Origin: an uncultured Eubacteriales bacterium
GTDB lineage: Bacteria; Bacillota; Clostridia; TANB77; CAG-508
Direction: 5' to 3'
Assembly (NCBI GenBank): GCA_949288175.1
Contig: CASEIV010000002.1
Location: 124,001 to 188,000, forward strand
Length of the DNA stretch: 64,000 nt
Shown here one piece after another: positions 36,507-46,230 of this stretch (position 1 is its first letter; each line of letters starts with the position of its first letter). Made by a program: the position numbers and the translations under genes. The notes beneath the pieces are model-generated. The model had not been told where the DNA came from, did not search any database, and worked only from the letters and a program-made list of their open reading frames with translations.

Positions 36507-37424
36507 ATGAAAAAAGAAGAAATAAAAAACGAAGAAAAAAATATAGCAATAGAAGAAACACATGAGGAAACACAAGAGAATACAAATATAAAGAAAAAAA
36601 AGAAATTAATGATTAATGGAATTAGTATTTGGAGAATTTTAGCATATTTTATTATTTATAGTGTATTGGGATATATCATAGAAACCGTATATGGTATGAT
36701 AACAAAAGGGGTATGGGAAAGTAGACAAAGCTTTTTATATGGACCATTTTGTGGTATTTATGGTTTAGGTGCTGTTGTCATGATTCTTTGCTTACACAAA
36801 TTTCCTAGAAAATTTAATATGCTTTTTATAGGGGGATTTGTTGTTGGTTCTATCGTAGAATATGTAGTCAGTTTAGTAGGAGAAATGTTATTAGGCGTAA
36901 AATGGTGGGACTATTCTAATATGCCACTAAATATCAATGGAAGAATTTGTGTGTATTTTTCTGTTTTCTGGGGATTTTTGGGAATCTATTTAATAGCTTC
37001 TCTAAATCCAAAAGTGGACAAAATCATTGATTGGATAAAAAGCAAATTTAAAACCTATAAAGGATTAAAAACATTTGTTATGACCGTATTTATCTTACTT
37101 ATCATAGATTGTATATCAACTGGTTTTGCAATTGAATTTTTCTTAGTGAGAATGATTGTTCAAAATGATATTGATGTTGCTAACAAAGAAGCAGTCATAG
37201 AACAATATGATAAAATCTATGGAAATGAAAAATTATCAGAATTTATTTACCAATTTTGGGGAGATAAAAAAATGATAAGAACATTCCCAAATCTAAAAGT
37301 AAAAGACAAAAATGGAAATATTGTATATATGGATAGTCTACTTGACATACAACCATATTATTTAAGAGTACATGATATCAATAACAAAAATAATGAAGAG
37401 GTAGAGGAAGATATTAAAGGATAA
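36507..37424 (+). CDS. CmpB-like membrane protein, paralogue 3, with long tails
   Basis: 305 aa from ATG 36507; TTG 36498 three codons earlier sits too close to AAAGGA, so ATG is preferred but not certain. A charged cytoplasmic N-terminus of about 35 residues (EEIKNEEKNIAIEETHEETQE) precedes the family core ILAYFIIYSVLGYIIETVYGMITKGVWESRQSFLYGPFCGIYGLGAV and WWDYSNMPLNINGRICVYFSVFWGF. The C-terminal 90 residues after the last TM are soluble. It is 20 nt upstream of the surface-protein gene and likely co-transcribed, which suggests an envelope role. Confidence 0.82.
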   Translation: MKKEEIKNEEKNIAIEETHEETQENTNIKKKKKLMINGISIWRILAYFIIYSVLGYIIETVYGMITKGVWESRQSFLYGPFCGIYGLGAVVMILCLHKFPRKFNMLFIGGFVVGSIVEYVVSLVGEMLLGVKWWDYSNMPLNINGRICVYFSVFWGFLGIYLIASLNPKVDKIIDWIKSKFKTYKGLKTFVMTVFILLIIDCISTGFAIEFFLVRMIVQNDIDVANKEAVIEQYDKIYGNEKLSEFIYQFWGDKKMIRTFPNLKVKDKNGNIVYMDSLLDIQPYYLRVHDINNKNNEEVEEDIKG

Positions 37425-37444
37425 TAAGCTAGGAGGAAGTAAAA

Positions 37445-40381
37445 ATGAAGAATACAGTAAAAAAAGTTATATCACTTTTAATGATAATTATAATGATATT
37501 ATATATTAGTTTACCAGTTGTATCAAGAGCAGTAAATGCCACATCTTCTGAAGAAGATGACTTTCCTCTTGATGTCGTATTAGAAAGAGATGAAACAAAT
37601 CCCAATTTGATTCATATAACAGCAACAGATACAGAATGTAATATTACAGATTTAAAATATGTACATAAATATATAGACACAGATAATGTAGGATATTTCG
37701 AAGAAGACCATGATGATATCTATACATTTGATATAACTCCAGCACAAACCATTGAAGAAACCTTCGAATTAGATGGTTATGGAAGTTATACAGTATATGC
37801 TAAAAATGAAAAAGGATATGCTTTTTTAGCAAGATTGACAGTAAATGATCCTAATGATATGCCACAAATTACATTAACAAAAGATGAGGAAAATCCTTTC
37901 ATTTTGAATATAGATGTAACAAGTAATCAAAATACGATAACAAAGTTAAAGATTGCTAAAAAGGAACATATACATGATAATATTGATTTTAGTTCCCAAG
38001 GAACAGATATTGAATTTATAGAAAGCAATCATGTATCTGTAAGATATACAGGAATTACAGAAGAAGGATTATATGTCATTTATGCAGAAGATAGTGAAGG
38101 AAACAAATCAACACGTCAAATCTATTTAGATAATCAAGATACACCAATTTCAGTAGAAATTACAGATGGAACAAATCCAAGAGAAGTGAATTTACATATA
38201 ACAGATGCGATTTGTCATATTATATCTGTAAAAGTAGCTAAAAGTTCAGAAATAACAGATTTTGAAGATTTTGAAAGCATAGAAGGTTTACCAATTACAC
38301 AAGGGCAAACTGTAAATGTAAATTATACAGCACCAGAAGATAATACATATACCTTTTGCATAGAAGATGAAGCAGGTTATAAACTGATGACACAAAAAAG
38401 GATTACTGCAGAAGAAAATACGATGAATATAACAATTGAACAAGATGAAAATTCTCCTGGAAATTTAACCATAACAGCAACGAACAGTATATGCAATATT
38501 GTTGAAATGAAAGTGGCTATAGGAGATAACATTGAGTTAGACTATTTTGAAAATAATGGAGAGTCTATTTCCATAGAGTCAGGAAGAGAAGTAGTTGGAA
38601 AATATACAGTTCAAGAAAATTGTACAATAAATGTATATGTTAAAGATGAACAAGGCTATACTTACATGTACACAAAAAATCTTATAGGCATTGATGAACC
38701 AGAGCCAAGCCAGGCTCCAACAATTACACTTACACAAAATACAGAAAATCTAAAACAGATTGATGTATATGTTCAAGCAGATAATTCTAATGTTGATGAA
38801 GTGAAATGGGCAAAAGGAGAACAAAATACAGAATATTTCGCAACAAATGGAACGCGAATTGGTCAAGATAGGGTAGGCGTGTCTATTCGTACAGAATTTA
38901 CAATTGATGCGGTTGGAACCTATACTGTATATGCGAGAGATGAAAATGGTAATGAAACAGTAAAAACAATAGAAATTACCAATATTGATGAAGTACCACC
39001 AACAGAAGATACAACACCACCACAAGTAAATGATGTTGAAGATAATGGCATCTATAATCATTCTGTTACACCAAACATTGTGGATGAACACTTAGCAGAA
39101 ATTTATTTAACAAGAGATGGGATAGATGTAGAAGATTATCAAAATGGAGATACGATAGAAGAGGAAGGTGCATATGTTTTAAATGCAGTAGACGAAGCAG
39201 GAAATGAAGTAGTGGTAAAATTTATTATTGATAAGACAGCACCTGACATGACAATTCATCAAGAGAATACAGATAATCAAAATGTTGAAGTATCTATGAC
39301 TTTTTTAGATAACCTTACCAGCATTAACACGGTAAAAGTAGCACAAGGAGAGCAAACGATAGACTATTTTGAAAATGGAGGACAAGAACTAACGCTTCAA
39401 AAAGAAGGTAACTCTGCAATAGCCGCTATTCATGTTACCGAAAATGGAACGTATACGGTATATGTGAAAGATGAGGCAGGAAATGATAAAATACAGGTAT
39501 TTGAAGTAACTACCATTACAGAAGAACCAGAAGTTGATGATACAACACCTCCAACAATTCAAACAACAGAGGAAAGCGTGAATGAAAATGAATCTATAAA
39601 AGTGACAATCCATGTAACAGATACAGAATCTCAAATCGCAACAATAAAAATAGCAAATGGAGAGAAAGATATAGATTATTTTGAAAATGAAGGAACTATC
39701 CTTCAAATGAAAACAGATGATAAATCTGCAGAAGCAGCCGTTATGATTACAAAAAATGGAACATATACCATTTATGCTGAGGATGAACAAGGAAATAAAA
39801 CAGTAAATGTTATTACGATTACAGCAATTGTGACACCAGATCCAGCTCCAGATGACACAACACCGCCTACCATTACAGGTGTAGAAGATGGAAAGACATA
39901 TGAAAATGAAGTAACACCTAGAATAGAAGATGAGAACTTAGCAAGTGTCACATTAACGAAAGATGGAAATGTTGTAGAAGATTATCAAAATGGAGATACC
40001 ATTTCTGAAAATGGTACATATGTATTAACAGCAGTAGATGAAGCAGGAAATCAAACAGTTGTGCAATTCGTTATAGATATTGAAGAAGATGATAATGATA
40101 ACAATAATACAAACACCAACACAAATAACAATACCAATACGGATAATACAACTGATAATGATAATAATACAGACAACAATCATGTTTCAGGAAACAATAT
40201 AAATAACAATTCTAATAATCATCAACAAAATACAATCAATAATTCTGGAAGAAATAATACTTCTACTAGTAATTCAAAATTACCTTATGCAGGACTTAGA
40301 AACATATTAATGATTGGTATTATGATTACAAGTGTTGTTGCTATATTTACATATTTAAAATATAAAAAATACAAGATGTAA
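37445..40381 (+). CDS. multi-domain surface protein with LPYAG sorting-type C-terminus
   Basis: 978 aa. Signal peptide (VISLLMIIIMILYISLPVVSRA). Then about seven immunoglobulin-like beta-sandwich modules of 75-110 residues: several end in a GTYTVYAKD/EDEAGN strand, and two longer modules open with DTTPPxVNDVEDNGIY / ITGVEDGKTY and end in DEAGNxVVVxFxID. An Asn/Thr/Asp-rich wall-spanning spacer (about residues 880-945) leads to LPYAG, a hydrophobic helix and KYKKYKM, the layout of a sortase substrate with a non-canonical LPxxG box. No enzyme domain is visible; an adhesive or scaffold role is plausible. AGGAGGAAG sets the start. Confidence 0.85.
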   Translation: MKNTVKKVISLLMIIIMILYISLPVVSRAVNATSSEEDDFPLDVVLERDETNPNLIHITATDTECNITDLKYVHKYIDTDNVGYFEEDHDDIYTFDITPAQTIEETFELDGYGSYTVYAKNEKGYAFLARLTVNDPNDMPQITLTKDEENPFILNIDVTSNQNTITKLKIAKKEHIHDNIDFSSQGTDIEFIESNHVSVRYTGITEEGLYVIYAEDSEGNKSTRQIYLDNQDTPISVEITDGTNPREVNLHITDAICHIISVKVAKSSEITDFEDFESIEGLPITQGQTVNVNYTAPEDNTYTFCIEDEAGYKLMTQKRITAEENTMNITIEQDENSPGNLTITATNSICNIVEMKVAIGDNIELDYFENNGESISIESGREVVGKYTVQENCTINVYVKDEQGYTYMYTKNLIGIDEPEPSQAPTITLTQNTENLKQIDVYVQADNSNVDEVKWAKGEQNTEYFATNGTRIGQDRVGVSIRTEFTIDAVGTYTVYARDENGNETVKTIEITNIDEVPPTEDTTPPQVNDVEDNGIYNHSVTPNIVDEHLAEIYLTRDGIDVEDYQNGDTIEEEGAYVLNAVDEAGNEVVVKFIIDKTAPDMTIHQENTDNQNVEVSMTFLDNLTSINTVKVAQGEQTIDYFENGGQELTLQKEGNSAIAAIHVTENGTYTVYVKDEAGNDKIQVFEVTTITEEPEVDDTTPPTIQTTEESVNENESIKVTIHVTDTESQIATIKIANGEKDIDYFENEGTILQMKTDDKSAEAAVMITKNGTYTIYAEDEQGNKTVNVITITAIVTPDPAPDDTTPPTITGVEDGKTYENEVTPRIEDENLASVTLTKDGNVVEDYQNGDTISENGTYVLTAVDEAGNQTVVQFVIDIEEDDNDNNNTNTNTNNNTNTDNTTDNDNNTDNNHVSGNNINNNSNNHQQNTINNSGRNNTSTSNSKLPYAGLRNILMIGIMITSVVAIFTYLKYKKYKM

Positions 40382-40423
40382 AATAAAAATAACGTTATAA
40401 TAGGGAAAACTAAGGAAAAACCT

Positions 40424-41369
40424 ATGAAAAGTAAAAAGAAAAAAAGATATAAGAAAAATCAATTGTTTTCAAAAAGAATTATCATGTTTATCATTATTAT
40501 TGCTATCATTGTGCTCATCTATCATATTAGTGCAAATGAAAGAGAGAAAAATGTTTCTGTTAATGCTTTTTCATCTATCAATGAAATTATGGATGAAATC
40601 GAAACAGATACATATGCAAACATAAATCGATATATTGTATGATGTAGTTATTGACCCAGGACATGGAGGAAGTGATGTAGGAGCTGTCAATGGAAGATAT
40701 ATGGAATCAGAAATTGCTTTAGATTGTGCTCTTGAATTAAAAACACAATTAGAAAAAATAGGATTAAAAGTTTTACTAACAAGAGATGGTACTGAGTCAG
40801 AAGAGGAATACACCATGTACAATATTTATGATGAAGATGGAAGAGTCACTATGGCCAATGAATCTCATGCAAAAGTTTTGATATCCTTACATTTAAATAG
40901 TAATCTTTCAGATAATGTAGATGGTGGTGTTGAAATTTATGCTTCTTCTAATAGTGATTTAACATTAGCAAAAAAGTTAGCAGATGATATTGTGGAAACA
41001 GCAAAAACAGAATATTCTACTAATCAAACAGACAAAGTAGAAGATGGAGTTTATGTTAGAACAATAGAAATTGAAGACCAAAAAAATGAAACATCTTTTT
41101 CAAGAGAAAATTATAAAGGAATATTTGATTCTATTCCATATCTATATATCATAAGAGAAGTTGGAGGAATTGCAACAGGAGCTTATGTAGATGGAACCAA
41201 TAAAGCCTATGGTGTCAATGAATATCGAAATTCAAATGTAGGTGTGGAAGGTTATTTAGTAGAACTTGGATATATTAATGTAGATGAGGATTTAAATAAC
41301 ATTTTAGAAAATGAAGATTTATATATGAAAGCAATTGTAGATAGTATAATGAATTTTTATAAAATTTAA
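40424..41369 (+). CDS. membrane-anchored N-acetylmuramoyl-L-alanine amidase, frame broken near 40628-40646
   Basis: A zinc amidase (Amidase_3/CwlD-like) cutting the amide between MurNAc and the stem peptide. The first frame (ATG 40424) gives a basic start, one TM helix (RIIMFIIIIAIIVLIYHI) and about 25 residues, stopping at TGA 40640. The catalytic domain is in the +1 frame: YDVVIDPGHGGSDVGAVNGRYMESEIALD (zinc His in GHGG, Glu in ESE), VLISLHLNSN and VEGYLVELGYINV. One extra base, or a lost pair, between about 40628 and 40642 explains it: removing C 40628 gives NDILYDVVIDPGHGG, removing T 40640 gives RYIVDVVIDPGHGG. Unlike the three glycan genes, the in-frame codon here is CGA or the stop itself, so the cause may differ. 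Confidence 0.8.
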
Positions 41370-41415
41370 AAAACAAAACACATTAGAATAAAAGAACGCT
41401 AAACTTTTCCATAAT

Positions 41416-41444
41416 TTGAATTTTTATGTTGACTATGGTATAAT
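41416..41444 (+). promoter_or_regulatory. extended -10 promoter of the 41500 ORF
   Basis: TTGAAT (41416-41421), 17-nt spacer, TATAAT (41439-41444) with TGG just before it (TGn extended -10). Confidence 0.75.
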
Positions 41445-41499
41445 TAATTATATATAGTGGGCATTAATATGTGCCTAAAAAAGTAGAAAGGAGAGGGAG

Positions 41500-42108
41500 T
41501 TGAGCGATGCTCCTCCTAAAAAAAATATGAAAACATTTGAGGAAACCTACAAGAAATGTGGCTTAAGACCCCCCGTTTTTTTGAAATCTGATTTTAGAAA
41601 GGCTGAAGAGAGTTTTGCTAGTTTCTGTAAAGAACTGGAAAGCAGAAACAGAAAATGGGAAGAAATTCGGTCAAATATTTTAAAAGAATGGGGAGGGGAT
41701 GTGCCCACTTTGTCAGATTTGGAAGAATTTGACAAAGACTTTGACTTTAGCACATGGAGTGAAGCAATAGCAGTAATAGGTGAAAGAAAAAGTCGGATGC
41801 TGAATGACTCACTTCATGAAATTGAAGTGCTGGTGATTGGAAAAAAGAGGCAACAATGGATAGAAGAGTTGGTCAACAAGGCACCAATAGGCACTAGACT
41901 AATAGTTATAAGAGACCAAAGCTTCCAACCTAAAGAAGAATTTATAAAAACCTTCAGCCAACGAATTGCTGAAGGTAAAGAAATGAGAATCTGCAGAAAG
42001 TTCACCGAGGTAATATGGGTAGCTTTCAAACCTGAGTCCGATATAGGACTTGAATCTATCTGGTGGGGGATAAACAAATCAACCAGCACGGTTGAGTACA
42101 TCATTTAA
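41500..42108 (+). CDS. hypothetical 202-aa protein of foreign composition
   Basis: Start TTG 41500, with AAAGGAG (41487-41493) 6 nt upstream and a strong promoter. AGGAG in the ribosome site can pair with CTCCT at the start of the ORF, so initiation may be structure-controlled. The product is soluble, charged and helical: residues about 10-100 form KTFEETYKKCGLRPPVF...ESRNRKWEEIRSNILKEWGG, and the C-terminal half is an alpha/beta region (IEVLVIGKKRQQWIEELV, GTRLIVIRDQSFQPKEEF, FTEVIWVAFKPES). I recognise no family. Base composition is clearly richer in G and C than its neighbours, and it uses CGG twice in frame (41668, 41794), signs of transfer. It is a stand-alone gene with its own terminator. 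Confidence 0.65.
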   Translation: MSDAPPKKNMKTFEETYKKCGLRPPVFLKSDFRKAEESFASFCKELESRNRKWEEIRSNILKEWGGDVPTLSDLEEFDKDFDFSTWSEAIAVIGERKSRMLNDSLHEIEVLVIGKKRQQWIEELVNKAPIGTRLIVIRDQSFQPKEEFIKTFSQRIAEGKEMRICRKFTEVIWVAFKPESDIGLESIWWGINKSTSTVEYII

Positions 42109-42165
42109 GCAATACAGAAACCACGATGTTCTTCGTTTTTTTGAGGAATGTTGTGGTTTTTGCAT
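42109..42165 (+). terminator. terminator of the 41500 ORF
   Basis: AAACCAC (42118-42124) pairs with GTGGTTT (42153-42159), with outer GCA/TGC pairing and further partial pairing inside, followed by T-rich sequence directly after the stop. Confidence 0.65.
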
Positions 42166-42238
42166 TTATTAGATAATAGTTATCTGAGTTTTATTAAAAG
42201 GATTTTTAATAATCCTCTTCTAGTTTTATTTTAAAAAT

Positions 42239-42859
42239 CTATGATTCATTCACAACGTTTTTTACAATGTCTAAAAATTTTGAAGCATCATCAGATGGTT
42301 CTTTAGAATATATAATCCCATAAGGCATAGATTCTCCAGAAGAAATAGGAATCGTTTTAAAAGCAGGATGGATATCTTTCCAACATTCTAAAGTGACAAG
42401 CAAATAGCCATTTTCTTCACATTTATTAAAAAGGTTCATGTCATAATATAAAGGAGCATCAATGCTTTCTACATTATCACAATTTTGTTTTATCTTATGA
42501 ACAATATCTTGATTTTGTTTACTGTTTCCAGTAGTGATAGCTGCAATCTTTTCGCCAGATAAATCTTTAAAAGAAATTTCTTTCTTTTTAGATAGTGGAT
42601 TAGTAATCGGAACAGCAATACAAAATTGATAAGTTCCCAACTTAAAAAAGTTAAAATCTTTTAACCATTCTTGTGAATCTCCAGGAGAAACAAGAAAATC
42701 TAAAGTTGCGCCATTATTATTCAGTGTACTTAAAACATTAGAATGATTTTCTTCAAAAGGCACAATTTTAATTTTAAATTCAGGATATTTACCATTTACT
42801 TTATACCATATATCAAGCAAAGGTAGAAATTGGAGTAACTCCAAACCTATATGATACAA
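42239..42859 (-). pseudogene. truncated LysR-type regulator (substrate-binding domain only)
   Basis: 206 aa readable, matching the effector-binding domain of LysR regulators: GKYPEFKIKIVPFEENHSNVLSTL, GATLDFLVSPGD, and the second lobe FCIAVPITNPLSKKKEISFKDLSGEKIA. The DNA-binding N-terminal third is missing. Upstream of the readable start another frame reads YRFGVTPISTFA, close to the expected opening of the effector domain, so a frameshift near 42825-42845 plus loss of the HTH is likely. The adjacent genes run on the plus strand and nothing here indicates a target. Regarded as a remnant. Confidence 0.65.
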
Positions 42860-42897
42860 ATGTAATTAATATGAATAATTTTTAGGAGGTAAAAAAA

Positions 42898-43087
42898 TGA
42901 ATAAGAAAGTAATTATAGGAATTGTGATTGTCATATTATGTATTGTGATAGCAGGTGCTGTGTATTTTATAAATAGTAATTCACAAGAAAATGAAAATCA
43001 AATGGCAAAAATTGGTTAGAAGGACATCGTTTTAGATCTAATCCATCAGATTCTGACATTCAAGAGTGGACAGATAGTATACAATAA
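42898..43087 (+). pseudogene. small membrane-anchored protein with frameshift
   Basis: AGGAGG precedes ATG 42898. The first frame encodes NKKVIIGIVIVILCIVIAGA (one TM helix) and a polar stretch ENENQ, then stops at 43018. In another frame the sequence continues as GKNWLEGHRFRSNPSDSDIQEWTDSIQ to TAA 43085. Loss of one A in the run around 42999-43003 (CAAATGG) would explain the break, giving an intact protein of about 62 aa. Single-pass surface microprotein of unknown function. Confidence 0.5.
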
Positions 43088-43140
43088 TTAAAAAATATTG
43101 CCTTGATTATAACTTTGGTTATCTTTTTGAACAAATAATA

Positions 43141-43177
43141 AAACGGCACATTTCCTTGGCAGAGCGATGTGTCGTTT
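43141..43177 (+). terminator. hairpin after small membrane protein
   Basis: AAACGGCACAT (43141-43151) pairs with ATGTGTCGTTT (43167-43177), one wobble, with a TCCTTGGCAGAGCG loop. Only a weak T-stretch (ATATTTTTATATGG) follows. The GC-rich loop is unlike surrounding sequence. Confidence 0.5.
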
Positions 43178-43353
43178 ATCCATATTTTTATATGGTAACC
43201 GCATTTCTGCGATTGTCATTAGTTAACAGGAGGAGTATATGTATACTTTTTATATAGAAAATAGACTTTTATTGTTTTTTTGTCTCAATTATGATAAAAT
43301 TATTTCTGACAAAAAGAGAAAAAATAGAAATATTTACTATTAGGAGAATTGTA

Positions 43354-44229
43354 ATGATAAACAATTTAATGAATAAAAATTATTATCCAACCAATCCAGA
43401 AGAAAAAAGATTATATACAAAAATAGATTCTATGAATAAAAGTGAAGAAATACAATTATTTATTAAAAATTTAAAAAACATTTTAGAAGAAAAAGTAGAA
43501 TTATTTGCTTATCGAATAAAGCAACCATTTTCCGCTATTAGAACATATCGTTTAGCAGGATATAATCATGCTGATCAATTGCACGACCTATTAGGGTTCT
43601 TACTTGTAGTTGATAATGCATCTGAAATAGAAAAAATAAAAAATCTAATAATAGATAGTTTAAAAGAAGAAAAATTTAAATCATATAATTTATTAGTAGA
43701 GAAAAAATTTAGTACTAATACTTATACAGAATTGGATAAAAATATAAGAGAAAATCAATATAATCAATTGATCTTTGATGATATAAACAAGTGGTTAGAA
43801 ATTCCTGTTGGATTGGATAAATTATTACCTCCTTTTAGTTACAATATATTGTGTGAGAAAGATTTTAAAGATACCAGTACAATTTCTATAGAAATTCGTA
43901 TACAAACAAAAGAAGATTTTATTACTACAGAAAGTTATTATTATACAATACATAAAAATGATTCCATAAAATTGAATTTAAAAATTCCATTATTATGTAT
44001 GTGTTTTAGGATTTTAAGAAGAAAATCAAACATAGCTTTTGAGAAAGATGATAGAAAAAAAGAGAAGTATCAATTTGAAATAGATCAAATATTAAATAAA
44101 AATATAAATTTTGTAAAAGAAAACAAAGATATATTAGATACGATCTTCCAAGAAAACAGTAAATTAATAGATTGCTGGAAAAAGGGATATCCCATATATG
44201 AATTCAAACGATTGAAAGTTGACAAATAA
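43354..44229 (+). CDS. hypothetical protein, possibly divergent RelA/SpoT-like nucleotidyltransferase
   Basis: 291 aa from ATG 43354 (TTAGGAGAATTG upstream); the longer reading begins in the upstream AT-rich leader. Three elements are in the order of RelA/SpoT synthetase folds: YRIKQPFSAIRTY near residue 65, DLLGFLLVV near 90, and IEIRIQTKEDFITTESYYYTIHK near 188. Key residues are degenerate (DLLGF instead of DLxGxR), so it could be inactive, have another substrate or be unrelated. The C-terminal third is charged and helical. It precedes uvrB by 24 nt and may be co-transcribed. Family assignment is uncertain. Confidence 0.45.
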   Translation: MINNLMNKNYYPTNPEEKRLYTKIDSMNKSEEIQLFIKNLKNILEEKVELFAYRIKQPFSAIRTYRLAGYNHADQLHDLLGFLLVVDNASEIEKIKNLIIDSLKEEKFKSYNLLVEKKFSTNTYTELDKNIRENQYNQLIFDDINKWLEIPVGLDKLLPPFSYNILCEKDFKDTSTISIEIRIQTKEDFITTESYYYTIHKNDSIKLNLKIPLLCMCFRILRRKSNIAFEKDDRKKEKYQFEIDQILNKNINFVKENKDILDTIFQENSKLIDCWKKGYPIYEFKRLKVDK

Positions 44230-44253
44230 GTAATGTGAGATAAGGAGGGAAAT

Positions 44254-46218
44254 ATGTTCAAATTACATTCCGAATATAAACCAACAGGAGATCAACCAAA
44301 AGCAATTGAATATTTATCAAAAGGAATAGAAGAGGGAAAGAAATTCCAAACACTTCTAGGTGTTACAGGTTCTGGAAAAACCTTCACAATGGCAAATATT
44401 ATACAAAAAGTACAAAAACCAACACTTGTTTTAGCACACAACAAAACGTTAGCAGGACAACTTTATTCTGAATTTAAAGAGTTTTTTCCAGAAAACAATG
44501 TGGAATATTTTGTATCATATTATGATTATTATCAACCAGAAAGCTATATTCCACAATCAGATACTTATATAGAAAAAGATTCTTCTGTTAATGATGAAAT
44601 TGATAAACTAAGACATTCAGCAACATTATCTTTATTTGAAACAAGAGATGTTATCATTGTTGCATCTGTTTCCTGTATTTATGGTTTAGGAGACCCAGAA
44701 GATTATCAAGAAATGATGTTATCTTTAAGACCTGGAATGCAAAAGGGGAGAGACGAAGTTTTAAGAAAATTAATTACGATGCAATATACGAGAAATGAAA
44801 TTGACTTTCAAAGAGGGACTTTTAGAGCAAAAGGAGATGTTGTTGAAATTTATCCATCTGACCAATCAGAATCTGCTATTAGAGTAGAATTTTGGGGAGA
44901 TGAAATTGAAAAATTAGTAGAAATTAATCCGTTAACTGGAAAAACGATTGGAAGTAGAAGACATGTCTTAATTTCACCAGCATCTCATTATGTAACGACA
45001 AAAAATAAGATGGAAAGAGCGATTGTGACAATAGAAGAAGAGTTGGATGAAAGAATCAAATATTTTAAAGAACATAATAAATTGATTGAAGCACAAAGAA
45101 TAGAAGAGAGAACTAATTTTGATATTGAGATGATGAAAGAAACAGGATTTTGTTCAGGAATTGAAAACTATTCTAGACATATTAGCGGAAGAAAACCAGG
45201 AAGTCCACCATATACATTATTTGATTATTTTCCAAAAGATTTCTTGTTATTAATTGATGAATCTCATGCAACCATTCCACAAGTAAAGGCTATGTATAAT
45301 GGAGACCATTCTAGAAAAGAATCTTTAGTAAATTATGGATTTCGATTACCTTCTGCCTTTGATAATAGACCTTTAACATTTGAAGAATTTGAAAAGAAAT
45401 TAAATCAAGTCGTATTTGTTAGTGCTACACCAGGAGATTATGAAAAAGAACATAGTAAGGAAAATATTGTAGAGCAAATTATCAGACCAACTGGCTTATT
45501 AGACCCTAAAATTGAAGTAAAACCAGTAACCAATCAAATAGATGATTTATTAGAACAAATTCGTATCAGAGTAGAAAGAAATGAAAGAGTTTTAGTGACA
45601 ACATTAACAAAGAAAATGGCAGAGGATTTAACAGATTATTTAAAAGGGTTAGATATTAAAGTAACCTATATGCATTCAGATACGAAAACACTAGAAAGAA
45701 TGGAAATTATTCGAAATTTGCGATTAGGAGAATTTGATGTTTTGGTTGGTATTAACTTATTAAGAGAAGGATTAGATATTCCAGAAGTATCTTTAGTTGC
45801 TATACTAGATGCAGATAAAGAAGGATTTTTACGTTCAGAAAGGTCATTAATTCAAACGATTGGAAGGGCAGCAAGAAATACAGATGGTACAGTGATTATG
45901 TATGCGGATGAATTAACAGACAGTATGGAAAAAGCAATCTCAGAAACCAATAGAAGAAGAAGCATCCAAGAAGCATATAATAAAGAACATCATATAACAC
46001 CAAAAACCATTAGAAAATCTGTACGTGATTCTATAAAAGTAACCATTACAGATGATATAGGTGTAGAATATAAGTTAGAGAAAGAAGAAGATATTAAAGA
46101 CACAATTACAAAATTAACAGATGAGATGTTAAAATATGCAGCTGAAATGGAATTTGAAAAAGCTGCCGAATTACGTGATAAGATAAAAGAATTAGAAAAA
46201 TTGATTGAAGATAATTAG
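44254..46218 (+). CDS. uvrB: excinuclease ABC subunit B
   Basis: 654 aa helicase-like damage verifier of nucleotide excision repair; it receives DNA from UvrA and recruits UvrC. Walker [16 protein letters not shown], beta-hairpin [20 protein letters not shown] (strand separation), DESHAT Walker [10 protein letters not shown] motif VI and a C-terminal UVR motif ([22 protein letters not shown]) are all intact. AAGGAGGGAAAT sets the start. uvrA is not adjacent in this window. Confidence 0.98.
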   Translation: MFKLHSEYKPTGDQPKAIEYLSKGIEEGKKFQTLLGVTGSGKTFTMANIIQKVQKPTLVLAHNKTLAGQLYSEFKEFFPENNVEYFVSYYDYYQPESYIPQSDTYIEKDSSVNDEIDKLRHSATLSLFETRDVIIVASVSCIYGLGDPEDYQEMMLSLRPGMQKGRDEVLRKLITMQYTRNEIDFQRGTFRAKGDVVEIYPSDQSESAIRVEFWGDEIEKLVEINPLTGKTIGSRRHVLISPASHYVTTKNKMERAIVTIEEELDERIKYFKEHNKLIEAQRIEERTNFDIEMMKETGFCSGIENYSRHISGRKPGSPPYTLFDYFPKDFLLLIDESHATIPQVKAMYNGDHSRKESLVNYGFRLPSAFDNRPLTFEEFEKKLNQVVFVSATPGDYEKEHSKENIVEQIIRPTGLLDPKIEVKPVTNQIDDLLEQIRIRVERNERVLVTTLTKKMAEDLTDYLKGLDIKVTYMHSDTKTLERMEIIRNLRLGEFDVLVGINLLREGLDIPEVSLVAILDADKEGFLRSERSLIQTIGRAARNTDGTVIMYADELTDSMEKAISETNRRRSIQEAYNKEHHITPKTIRKSVRDSIKVTITDDIGVEYKLEKEEDIKDTITKLTDEMLKYAAEMEFEKAAELRDKIKELEKLIEDN

Positions 46219-46230
46219 CTAAAATAAAAT

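Noticed and set aside
38750-39790. Long open frames on the minus strand within the surface-protein gene
   Set aside because: They lack ribosome sites and mirror the low-complexity coding strand; the plus-strand product has a signal peptide and anchor.
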